The translations under genes were made by a program, and so were the position numbers. Below are positions 53,661 through 64,000 of a DNA stretch of 64,000 bases, piece after piece; positions within the stretch are counted from its first letter, which is position 1, and every line of letters starts with the position of its first letter. The stretch is from Adiantum capillus-veneris (Eukaryota; Streptophyta; Polypodiopsida; Polypodiales; Pteridaceae): contig CM043971.1 of assembly GCA_014529385.2 (NCBI GenBank), positions 60,652,709-60,716,708 of the forward strand, given 5' to 3'. The notes under the pieces are model-generated. The model saw only the letters and a program-made list of their open reading frames with translations, was not told the DNA's origin and searched no databases.

Positions 53661-53832
53661 TGTCAAGACAAGGGTCCTGTACCCTAAGAAACTAGGCTAG
53701 GCAAGGACTACGGCCAAGGGCCAGGCTAGGCAGTGTGGACAAGGGATCCGTCTAGGGCAAGGGGCTAGGATCCCACCTATAAAGGGAGGTTGGGAGGAGG
53801 ATCTAGGAGAGCCTAGTTGGCTAGTTCTTACA
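53661..53832 (+). repeat. Element F 5' LTR
   Basis: tgtcaagacaag...gttcttaca, with a TATA-like cctataaaggg near 53777. Confidence 0.93.
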
Positions 53833-53833
53833 C

Positions 53834-53845
53834 TGGTATCAGAGC
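53834..53845 (+). other. Primer-binding site of element F
   Basis: tggtatcagagc, complementary to initiator methionine tRNA, one base after the LTR. Confidence 0.9.
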
Positions 53846-56302
53846 TTAGGTCTCTCTTCCACTCTCTCTCTCTAGGTGTGGTCTCTTTAGGCCCCTAAAA
53901 GCATGCTCCTTTGTGAGAACCGTTGCTTTTTAGGCCCTTTTTCTGTTTTTAGCCGGGCTACTTGCCAAATTGGGTGGATTTTCCTTTTTTGGACGTAGAG
54001 CTATGGTGCATGAAATAGAGGGTTTTCGGGCTTCAAGGGTGCGCCATGGAATAGTAGAAGGGGGCTCTACCAATTTGAGTCCATAGCTAGCAGGGGCGAG
54101 CCCCGTCATCGTCCTCATCAAGCCCGCGGGCGTTGGCCCGCTGCCTGCAGTTGGGAGCTTAAAAAAAAAAGCAATATTTTCACATTGTCAAGGCCCTTTG
54201 GCCATTACCTTAAGGTCTTGGCCGCTACAGACGGCCCTTCCCACAGGCAAGACAGACTTCGTGTGTCGGCAAGCCTCCGGTGAAGCAAGCCGAGAAACTT
54301 GAAAATTTCACTACGACCTTTCCAAGGTCCGACTGCAGAAATTACAGCACGTACTGTTTTTAGCAATGACTTCAAGATTCATTCAAAACACCACCTGAGT
54401 CGACCATACACAATAACCATAACTTCGCCGAAGCATACGAAGCATACATCAATGTTTGCAAGGGCATCCTCCGCTGCAAATCAAGTGTTGATTTCGTGGT
54501 GGAATTCTCGTTCAAGGCTGAACCAAGTTACCAATATTAGCTGCAGCAATTTGCAGATTTTGTTTTTTGAATTCAGTGGAGTCGGGATTATGATGACTTC
54601 GTTCCACCGCTTGAAGCGGGCTATAAGAATCAGTAAGCAAGTTCACGTTTGTGTTTTACATTCTGCATTCATGAAATCTTGCAGATCTCTTCGTACTCTT
54701 GGCATGGCAAGCAATTGTTGCCTCTATTCTACAAGTTTTTTGAACCTAAGCAAAGTGCTTTCAATGTTTACGCCTCGTATATCGCTTGCCAAGGTCTACC
54801 ATGTACACGAACAAACATGGCCGTAGCTGGGTCAGTTTGAGGCAAAATCATAGCAAGTTGTCATTGTTCTGGAATCCCAAGGAGATTGAACCGTCTTGCT
54901 GATCGACTTGATGTACGGTGCCCAGTTGCTCGGTATGACCGCCTACTGTCACCTTTTCTAGAAATTAGCAGAGAATACATCAATTATGCATACTTTTTAA
55001 TTATTCTCGAGATGCAGATATATTTGACATGGTCATTTGGCGAAAAGTGTTCTCGACAAGGTCGATTCGTTTTTGCCAATTTGCCATGTTTTGTAATCTC
55101 AAGGAGATTAGCACATCCTACTGCTTGACTTGATGCAGGAGGCATGTTGTTTGGCATGGACAACTCCTTGTCACTGTTTCTAGTCGTTGCCAAAATACGA
55201 TTGTCACACAGTCTTAGCTCATTTCAGTTGAAATTCCACGACAAGGTTGATTCTTTTTGTCATGCTCTCTGCATGTCAACAACCGCCTCAGTTGGCTATC
55301 AGCAAGGCTTCAATTTCTGTAAAGCAAGGCTTCAAGTTAGGCATCTTGCATTGAGACTCCCCAGGTTTGGCATATGCTATGAGCATACAAACTTGGGAGG
55401 AATTGGGTAATCTGCTTGCAGGTTCTTTCATTACATGCCAAATGGATGTATATGATACAAGGGACGTATATATATACACGCGACAACTCTCTATCGTGCA
55501 GCAGACTAGGCTATGAGCCGTTATGGAACGAGTTCTTCTCCACCATCAAAATTGCAGGATGACTGGTTATAGCAGGATAACCAGGTTAGTCTAATTTTAA
55601 ATTTGTTTGTTTTTCATGTTGTCATTGGAGCACGTTGTCTGTCATGTAAAGCAAAGTGCTTTGAAAAATTCACATGACGCACGGCTTCTCACATGTGCCA
55701 CGATACTGCCCATTGAATTGGCATCAAGGGCATTGGCACGCTAGTTTGGTAAACTGTTACCATTGCAGTTCTCTCCCATTTTATGTATGGCAATAACACG
55801 TTATGATGCATTTCTACCAAGGCAGAGTCTGCAAGGCACTTCTGGTTTTGGCTCTCATGCTTGAGGCTGTTATAGTAGCCAAGGGCTTACAATTTTGCAT
55901 GCACGGCATGCTAACCAAGTGGCATGAATTCCACCGCTTCATGCATTACGCTTCCGCTATCGCACTCGCAACTCTGTCAAGGACAGACTAAGTGATGGAT
56001 TGTTTAATGTGTTTCTTGGTTGCTGTCAACAACCGCACTAAAAAGAACCGAAAATTTGGACTTGATTCCCAGACAAAGTTCCAATGCCAAGTCATCCTCA
56101 TACAATCATGACCCCTACAAGGTAGGTGGGTCGGAATGAGTTTTATGTTTTTCTATTACCTCTCTCGATGAGAGAGTCATACCAAAAAATTGTGGACTGC
56201 TTATACGATAAGCTGCAAGTCCGTCATAAGATGCGTGAGGACACACAGCTTGGGTACACACTCTACAACCTTAAGGAAAGTTCCTCATACCAACATGCTC
56301 TT

Positions 56303-56339
<37 letters not shown>

Positions 56340-59108
56340 AAGGGAATAATATAACAAGCTTTTGATACATATTCTGCTCGTGAGTCAGCTTGAGCCAAGG
56401 TGCTCTAACTCATAGCTAGCACATGCTTAAGATGCTACTCAAATTAGTCTTCATCGATTCGTCGATTGAACACTATTTTGCATAAGGGTTATGAGCCAAA
56501 CAAGCGCCAATGCCCGGACAAGGGTAAGACCCTATTGGCATTGTTTGGGTGATTGTTTTCAAGATATACCCACGGAAGTACACATCGACGTTAATGGACA
56601 AGCAAGAGTCTTGTCATTACGGATGTTTAGGGTGTCATTTTTGCACTACATATTTTCAGTGCGACACTCAAGTTGAGTTTTTTATAATCTTAAACTCACA
56701 CGAGTTGCTCTCTACCACGGAGTATAGACGCAGCAATCATTTGTGACAGCATGGTTGTCCATAAGAGATTGGTAGTTCACTTGTGTGGGTCTCCTGATCT
56801 CTCTCTATAGCACTACGAAGTGTCTATGGACATACTGTTTTGGGGTAAGACACGACAGGTGATTGCTACATCACCCCATAGGCATTAAGGATCACAGTTT
56901 GATCTGCATTAAGGATCATAATTGATCTCTCCCAGTTATACTTTCAAGGAAATAATTCCGCAATCTACCACGCGGTAACACACGAACACACTTTTCAAGT
57001 TGATTCCACTCAATCTGTACACGGTTAACTATGTTGGTTACCGTTATCTGCTACTTGAGCAGTTTCTACAAAGAGTCTTATCAAGGGGTTTGACTACGTA
57101 GATTCTAGTCCAAGAGCTTGGATTGGAAAGGCAACACCCAGGCTTCCTAGTGCAATGTTGTTTGTTTTTTCAGGTAGGGGACATGCTCCTCTCCATTTGA
57201 ATACGGGTAAGTGAACATTACGTTCAAATCTCCAGGTATGCATCTATTGATTTGGTGTTATTCCATTTTTAGTATGCTTTGCATGGTTTTGCAAGACGTA
57301 TAAGTACGCTTGAATGTTCAAAGTCATGCCAAGGGCATGTCCACACAAAGTATTTTGGTCCAAGTATCCAATCTACCTTTTTTCCTTATGCTGTTACGAA
57401 CCTACTTGTAGGGTTCAATTTGGCACATGTTGTCACATGGGATACAACATGGTCTAGGAACTCAAGGAGTTCGGTTTAGCCAGTGTGGAGAAATGAATGA
57501 GGGTCCCTCTCACTCTTGTCGCAGAGTGTTTAGAGTTACATCCACACACAAGTACATCTTGTACTTGAAGGATGTCCTTTTTTTACACATCCTTACATGA
57601 GACATATTCCACATGTGGGGAATATGAGTCTCTGGGATGACACGGGTGCCATTATTTAAACTATGTGTCATGGCAAAGCCCCTAGGTGCTGGTCACATAT
57701 GTTTTCTAGACCATTTTTAGAACGACGTATCAGAAGTAATTTCGTGTCCAACAAATTTTCGGATACTTAGAATGACTTGTTAAGGTACAAGTACTGCTAA
57801 ACAACATTACAGATGGTTGTTCATATATATAGCAAATGAAAACGTTTCATTGTTTGGACCTAGACGTGATCATTGTTTCACCTTCTAGTATGGTTCAGAC
57901 ATTTCAGCAAAGCTTGCAAAAGATTGCAAGCTACTGAAAGTACTTACTTTCTTTTTAGAACTATTTAAAATCCTCTTTAATATGTGCTAGGTGCATCACA
58001 TTTGCCACAAGTTGAAGGCAAGGATCACCATGGATATACAGGTTCGGATCTGTTTTTGCTAAATGCATGCACACTAGGTGTTATGGGCCCTAGTGTTTAG
58101 CAAAGGCTGATTTGGAAAGGCATGTATATTCCACAGGTTGTTGCTTATGAAGAATTTTGCACTCTATGTGCTCTATCTCTATGAGATTACTTTTAAATCC
58201 ACTAATCACCAATAGAGGTCATGGCTCGGTTTGGGTGTTTCTAGATTTTTTCAAGTTAACCACGATGGTTATTTCGGACATTGTTGATTCTTCACCAATG
58301 TTAGACACTACTGTGATTTCCCGTTTACCAGTCATCTGGGACGATTGTCTGTAAACCGTGAGGAAAACACACCTCAGTACTGTCAGTTATCCAAGGGGAT
58401 AGGCAGATTACAAAGAGTAATCTTGTGCTAAAGGATCTGCTAAGAGCATACGTTAGCACAACGCATTTCTAGATAAATGATTTTCTCCCTATTCTAGAAT
58501 TTGTTTAAGTACAATTTTTCGACTTTGAACACCTCTTGTGGTGGGGTTGGAGATTGTGTCAATACTTTCATACGTCAAGGAATTACCAGGTGTGCTGACA
58601 GAGTACGTTGGCACGTAACCTTCATTAGGGATGAACATGTCACGAACTTTTCAAGATACTCAGGCAAGTAGGAAATCTGTCTCACACTTGCATGGAAAGT
58701 CACGCCAAGGTTTCCTTGCATTATTCCAGTACCTTCAGAAGATCTGAACACTGGTTATGCCGCTGGACAACTATTAGTTGTGGCTACTCCTTTACAGTAC
58801 TCAAGTGAGTTATAAATGGAGTTACCATTTAAACCCAAAGTGACTCTTGGTTGTGGTTACTCCTTTATAGCACTCAAGTGAGTTATATATGGAGTTACCA
58901 TTTAAACCCAAGTGGTTGCAAACGGACAACAATGTTGAAAATCAAGATATTCCTCTTGGTTTCATGAACCTCCTCACTGCACCAATTATCGTTCATACAT
59001 ACAATTGGCTTACTTATGGGACTTCAATAACAAGAACATCAGTATTCTTAAGAAGATATTACTACTTGTGTTTTCGACGATGAAAACTCTTCCTTAAGGG
59101 GGAAGTAA
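53846..59108 (+). other. Element F interior, no recognised gene
   Basis: Short frames on both strands (at most about 175 codons, at 54299-54826) show no known domain. A CT microsatellite lies at about 56307-56337 and a 73-bp tandem duplication at 58778-58912. Nothing shows an RT, integrase, protease or gag motif. Confidence 0.6.
58778..58912 (+). repeat. 73-bp tandem duplication in F
   Basis: Two copies starting at 58778 and 58851, each with ttgtgg(c/t)tactccttta and atggagttaccatttaaacc. They differ at several sites, so it is not recent. Confidence 0.9.
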
Positions 59109-59280
59109 TGTCAGGACAAGGGTCGTGTACCCTAAGGAACTAGGCTAGGCAAGGACTACGGCCAAGGGCCGGGCTAGGTAGTGTGGACAGGGGATCCGTC
59201 TAGGGCAAGGGGCTAGGAGCCCACCTATAAAGGGAGGTTGGGAGGAGGATCCAAGAGATCCTAGTTTCCTAGTTCTTACA
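59109..59280 (+). repeat. Element F 3' LTR
   Basis: tgtcaggacaag...gttcttaca, 172 bp, followed by tcttc. Confidence 0.93.
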
Positions 59281-59285
59281 TCTTC

Positions 59286-59534
59286 CTCATCCAACAAGGT
59301 AGGCTCTCCTACTGCAGCATAAGCTTTGGCTTCTCTACCTCTTCCTCTGCCTCGTGCTCTATTGCCTCTACCTCTTTGATTATTTCCTTGTCCTATTTGA
59401 GTCTGTGGAGTGGTTCCGGTAGCAACTCGGGGATTTTTCCCCTCAGGACATTGACTTCCGTAGTGTCCCATTCTATTGCATCCATAGCATCTGATGTTTG
59501 GAAATGTTTGCTCTATAGTGGTTGCAGGTGACAC
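59286..59534 (-). pseudogene. Element C gag zinc-knuckle part (fossil)
   Basis: CYGCNRMGHYGSQC is a C-x2-C-x4-H-x4-C knuckle, followed by a basic Arg/Gly-rich stretch (RGRGNRARGRGRGREAKAYA). It is cut by element F. The same order is seen in element A. Confidence 0.85.
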
Positions 59535-59645
59535 TGCCCTTCGTTGATTTCCTTGGTTATAATTTCCCCTTGCTCTTCCTCTAAGTTATGTAGTTGTAAT
59601 AGATCCTGGCAGGGGGGTTTCCTTCAACTGCAAGTGGTTTGGCTC

Positions 59646-59960
59646 TTAGAAAGCATCTTGAATAGAGATGAATCTCATAGCTTCCAAGCGGGTACTTAAA
59701 GGTTTGTGTAGACCCTGACAAAAATAAGCAATCTGTTGTTCCATAGTCATTGGTGGTGCGTAACGTCGTAAAGACACATATTTGGTGTAGTACTCTTCCA
59801 AATTAAGCCCTAACTGTTTGAGAGCAAAGAATTGACTCATTTTAATAGCTTGGTGAGCTGGAGGAAGATATCTTTCTTTCACTCCCTGCTTCATTCTTTC
59901 CCAGGAGGGAAATAATAGAAGGGTTATCTCTACAGTATTGTTTCCACTAGAGTTTGGCAT
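59646..59960 (-). CDS. Element C gag (fossil)
   Basis: About 104 codons with RYLPPAHQAIKMSQFFALKQ, LEEYYTKYVSLRRYAPPM and LHKPLSTRLEAM, close to residues 90-160 of element A gag. More N-terminal gag is present to about 60150 in broken form. Confidence 0.87.
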   Translation of the reverse strand: MPNSSGNNTVEITLLLFPSWERMKQGVKERYLPPAHQAIKMSQFFALKQLGLNLEEYYTKYVSLRRYAPPMTMEQQIAYFCQGLHKPLSTRLEAMRFISIQDAF

Positions 59961-60510
59961 CTCCGGGTGAGTCGAAACATTCCTAACATTGCCTGATTTT
60001 TTGAAGCAGTTCCTACTGCCAAGAAATAATCATCCATGACGTCGAGCCACAGGCTTCGGCATCACGTTCTAAGTTGATTCCTTCTCCCTTGAAAATTGGG
60101 AGTTGAACTTGTTTTAACAGTAATTTCTTTTCATGGGTAGGAGTATAGAGACTTTTTGCATTTCCCTGGGTTTGTAATTAATGAAAATCTTTTAGTGATT
60201 ACACTACTTTTTTTTTGTCATGCAAGTTTTCTAATCTATATACTTTTAAAACAATGAAAATAGAAATCTGACAATCATTATCACCATCTCGATTAAACTA
60301 CACAAGCATGTCATAAAACCATGGTATATACTAAGGTTAATACGACACTGAATTATACTATGTACAAGATGGACTCATACTATATACAATGTGTAATTCT
60401 GTAGATCAACATCCTCTTCACCACTGGTGGGTCTGATAGGGGATCAAAAACTATGACATCTTTTGGCCCCCTAAATTTTGGCCTACCCTCATGGGCCTGA
60501 TCCTACCTGG

Positions 60511-60909
60511 CTATATTACTTTGGCTACCTGATCATATACCCACTGATTTTGTGACACTTCTACACCATCTATAATAATGGTCTGATCTGGATCTTCAGT
60601 CCCACTGAAAAAGAAAACTTCGATGGTCCGAAGTGTTTCTGCCCACTTGAGTCTTTTCAGATTGAGTGTCAACCCTTCTAACTGTCCTGCATCAATCAGA
60701 AAAATTCCGTCAAAATGTGACCAACTGATTCCCCATGTAGGAGGAGGGGAAAACATTACATCTACTAATTGCATGATAATCTCGTAAAGTACAAAGTTAT
60801 TGGAGCTGCAAGCAGCCTCGAACATGATGTTGAAAATCACAAACTTCTGGTAAGCTTGGCGGATATTTTCCTCTATTGATAGGGAAATTCCCATTTCACA
60901 ATATACCAT
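60511..60909 (-). CDS. Extra frame upstream of gag in element C (fossil)
   Basis: About 132 codons on the minus strand between the primer site and gag. AYQKFVIFNIMFEAAC, LKRLKWAETLRTIEV and QNQWVYDQVAKVI have close counterparts at the same place in element A (about 10500-11002). No known domain. Two families with unrelated LTRs keep it, so it is probably a true part of this chromovirus group. Confidence 0.65.
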   Translation of the reverse strand: MVYCEMGISLSIEENIRQAYQKFVIFNIMFEAACSSNNFVLYEIIMQLVDVMFSPPPTWGISWSHFDGIFLIDAGQLEGLTLNLKRLKWAETLRTIEVFFFSGTEDPDQTIIIDGVEVSQNQWVYDQVAKVI

Positions 60910-60984
60910 ACTTAAAAATGCAATATAACTTGTGCCTCTTTTTTCAAATTTTTCCCTCCTAAGGTCAGGACCTTATTAAACCAT

Positions 60985-60996
60985 GCTCTGATACCA
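60985..60996 (-). other. Primer-binding site of element C
   Basis: Minus strand tggtatcagagc, initiator methionine tRNA complement, two bases from the LTR. Confidence 0.9.
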
Positions 60997-60998
60997 CT

Positions 60999-63969
60999 TG
61001 TAAGGTCCCCAATCCCGCCGACACCAAAAACGGGATGGTACCATTAACAGGTCTCTAGGACTACTAAAGTCAAAGTCCTTAAACAATAAAAAATTTATGG
61101 AATTCACCCTTACCATTGATAATGGTTTAGGTTTATAGCCCTAGAAAGAGACCTAGTCCTGTCTCGCAGAGGAAACAGGACCATTAAAAAAAAAAATCGG
61201 TTCTATAACTTCATCATTTAGATTGTGGTTTCCTTAGCCCACACTTTTTCCCCCTAACATGTGTGAGGGCACAGCCGTTGGTGGATTCCTCTTCCAAGTG
61301 AAGAAGTTTCTAAACGTTTTTAGTGCATGGGAATGGATAGTTACCTGACTAATCAGGTCCACCCGTCCATGATTGACAACCTTAGTCAATCCCCACTTAC
61401 CACCCCGCACTCACACATGATCTCTGTTTTGTTTAATTACTACCACATTATTTTCACAATTAAAACAATGATTCCTTTTAACTTTCACAAAACTGAATTT
61501 CATTAAGACAACCTTTGAAAACAATACTGAAGACATTCTTTCAGGAAACAAACATCTTCAGACTTAAGACAAGGTACTGTCATTTTGAGGTATCTTTGAC
61601 TAGTATTGGCTTGTCTCAAGACCACCTATACAGGGGTGAAAAATGGCACCCATTATTTATTTATAAAAACCGGGGTGGAAAAAGCCATCACCCAAAGTCC
61701 AGGCGCCCATACGCCAACGGACTACCCATACAACCAGGCGGTTCCTCTAGGATAAACTTGAAATTAATATCCACAAACACAAACAAGCACGGGGTAAAGA
61801 CTCCACACGTGCTGAGGACCCATTCCTCCATGATTGTATCGCCATCTTTACTCATTCACTGGGGTAAAATATTTCTAAGGAATCAAAGGTGTCTTGAGAC
61901 AAGCTGTCTTAAGGATGGTCAAACATTTCTTTCCTAGGTCAATCAGTCATAACCCAATCATTTCTTTCCTATTGACAATCATTGTTGGTTGGTTTCGTGG
62001 AAGTTACCTTCCGTTTACAGCCATTTTATCCTTCCTAACCTTATGCATGCAATGATAACTTAAAAATGAAATTTAAAAGATTTTAAGTGAACAAAATAAA
62101 AATCCACCTGGGACTGCTCGTCCATGTGCTCTCGGGCGGGAGCCCATACACTTTCCTCCATTGGCCTATGGCTAGGCCCAGCCTCATGGTCATTAGTGGC
62201 CTTGTTTCTTTTGTTGCTAACATCCTCTTCTTCGGTAAGAGGATTTCCCCTGGTTCTCTTTGGAGCCATGTCGGTAGCCTTATAAAAAGACTTAATCGAT
62301 TAGAAGTTTCATTGAATAATCTTTTTTTCTCTTTTTTATCCAAAAATAAGGATTTTTGGAGTAAGTAGATATCTTTAATAATCAATTTGATGAGATATTC
62401 CTCCTGTAACTTATTTATGCTATAAGTAATTTCCGATAATTACCATTTAGTTTGGGAAGCTCTTTAATGAGTTTTATCCTCGGTCTATATTCCATCTTTT
62501 TTCCTTAGTAAATTATAAATTTCTATGGGTTAATGGATTACTCACCCTCATTTGTAATTGAATATGTTCTATTTTTTAGGAATTTTCATAAATTTGATTT
62601 ATAACCTTTCCCTCCTATACTTATGGTCTAATTTAGGTAGAATTTTCCTGATAGTAATTTGTTATACCAACCATTTATGCTGAGGTAAATTTCCCACCCT
62701 TTAATAGTGATTTTGGACCTCAGGTACTTATTTGATAATTAAATAAATTCATTTACTAATTTCCTTTCTCTATTTTATACACAAAATTGGTTACTTTTAT
62801 TGAAGATAAATACCTAAACTATTTATCTGAGGTTGGGGTATTTATCAAGGATTCATCAAGGTATTTTCTACCTTTGATATTTATATCAAGGGTTTTTGGA
62901 TTAATTTACTATATTCCCCCTTTTATTTTCCACTAAAAATAATGTAATTTTTCTGGGATAATTAGGTAATTAACCTTTGAATAACTCAAAGAATTTTGAA
63001 TCAATTTGATTAATTTCCCCTTTGATTTTCTCTTAAAAATAGTGTAATTTTTCCTAATTAATTATGAAAACTACTCAAAAAATTATAAGATAATTTTTAT
63101 AGCTTAGTGAGTGTCTAATGCAACTCTTAATTATCTCAACCTAATCTAAACTTAATTAATATATTTTCCATTAATTTATGGTTAATTTGGATAATTTTAG
63201 CCCTAATATGATAGGATAATTAATTAGCTTAATATTCCCAAGCTTTAATTACAACAATCAACAGAGAATATTTAATTAAGAGAGGATTTATGAATATACA
63301 CAGGCCTAATCTTTAATTTATTAGGAAAATAGATTAATCTAGCATTGCTAATTAAGAAGGATTAGGCTAATTACCGTTTAAGCTAATCAACTAGAGCTTA
63401 ATCTCTAGTGATTTCTGCGTAGCCATCTCTCTAGATGAGAGAGAGTGTGTCAAGGCTCCGAGTCTAAATTTTTATGAAGGGAAGGGGGTCTTTTTATAGT
63501 TTTTCTGGGCCCCATGCAATTTCTAGCAGGTTTTGACACTCCAAGAAGGCCCCCAGCTTGAAGATAGCGCCAACTGCTGCTAAATCAGTCTCTCTTAGGT
63601 TCCCCCCAGCTCCACTCTGCCCCCATATCTTCCAAAATCGGTTTTTCTTGATTTTACTGATTTCTAATGATGAAAACTGGAATATCAGTTAATTCTAGAA
63701 CCTTAGGATAAGAAAGTCTTTGCTAATAATTATTACTAAAACCATCCAATTTTTATTAACTAATTGAATTCCTATTGTAACCTTTTAGGTCCTATACTTT
63801 TCCAGTTTTTATCGGATTCTGATTCTGAAAATTACTAACCATAGTAAAGCTCTGCTTATGATTCCAAAAATACCAATATTAGCCGTGTTTAAATCCTTCA
63901 ACAGTGGTTTTCAAGTTAATTTTACAAGTTTTGTACAATTTTTAAGGTTTCAAAACTGGAAACCTTACA
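60999..63969 (-). repeat. Element C 5' LTR
   Basis: 2971 bp. On the minus strand it runs tgtaaggtttccag... to ...ggggaccttaca. A minus-strand TATA-like ctataaaaag is near 63491-63500. It preserves the uninterrupted form of the site where D inserted in the partner LTR (aggttccccccagc near 63600). Confidence 0.95.
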
Positions 63970-64000
63970 CCTTTCAACAAGGTCTCCTATGGCAAATTTG

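Larger units (their letters stand above)
53661..59280 (+). mobile_element. LTR element F: 172-bp LTRs and a 5.3-kb unknown interior
   Basis: LTRs at 53661-53832 and 59109-59280, both 172 bp, with the exact duplication tcttc (53656-53660, 59281-59285). Primer site tggtatcagagc at 53834 and polypurine tract aagggggaag at about 59097. The interior has only short frames, none of which I can match to gag or pol. LTRs differ at about 12 sites (7%), so it is old. The small LTRs recall TRIM elements, but the interior is much too long for one. It could be a non-autonomous element with captured sequence or a badly decayed copia-like element. Confidence 0.88.
33185..63969 (-). mobile_element. Gypsy element C, chromovirus, carrying D, E and F
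   Basis: The outer LTR ends both read tgtaagg...ccttaca, and an exact duplication ccttt flanks the whole (33180-33184 and 63970-63974). The element is on the minus strand: primer site at 60985-60996, then the extra frame, gag, protease, RT, RNase H, integrase and chromodomain down to 41775. Copia D sits in its left LTR, E in its protease region and F in its gag-protease region. LTRs differ by about 10% by eye, so this is the oldest of the nest. Its coding is heavily broken. Confidence 0.95.

Noticed and set aside
54299-54826. 175-codon frame in element F as a host gene
   Set aside because: No domain, no splice signals and no similarity that I can recognise; overlapping frames are as good.

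Overview
The window is a nest of transposable elements from a land plant, and I find no host gene in it. The plant origin rests on element types: plant-lineage Ty3/gypsy chromoviruses with chromodomains, a Tat-type gypsy element with two RNase H domains, a Tork-like Ty1/copia element, a CACTA (En/Spm) transposase remnant and plant L1-type LINE debris. The density and depth of nesting suggest a large, repeat-rich genome. I cannot name the species.

Layout, left to right. 1-2077 is the 3' part of a decayed L1-type LINE. 2078-6850 is old debris: a copia gag fossil with a probable adjoining LTR (3387-4560), two CT microsatellites, a possible second LINE tail (to 5927) and stretches with nothing recognisable. 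From about 6850 to 33115 lies a CACTA transposon on the minus strand. Its transposase gene is split by gypsy element B (7304-28089, Tat-type). B's own 5' LTR is split by gypsy element A (7344-18548, a chromovirus with 3-kb LTRs), and B's pol is split by a 288-bp MITE. The right part of the CACTA carries tandem arrays, including seven copies of a 172-bp unit built round a large palindrome, and a 986-bp non-autonomous DNA element whose ends begin CACTA. The CACTA terminus is at 33115.

From 33185 to 63969 lies chromovirus C on the minus strand, bounded by the duplication ccttt. It contains three further elements: copia element D (inside C's left LTR, later rearranged by an inversion of about 5.7 kb), element E (45018-53534, two long open gag/protease frames but no polymerase, nearly identical LTRs) and element F (53661-59280, 172-bp LTRs and a 5.3-kb interior of unknown content).

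The boundaries are well supported. A, C, E and F have exact 5-bp target duplications; D and B have slightly altered ones. LTR divergence judged by eye agrees with the nesting: C about 10%, F about 7%, B about 5%, A and D about 2-3%, E under 1%. All retroelement copies except E have decayed coding regions. Points that most deserve a second look are the palindromic satellite, the two-frame polymerase-less element E, an extra conserved frame upstream of gag in chromoviruses A and C, a duplicated pre-gag module in B, and the inversion at C/D.
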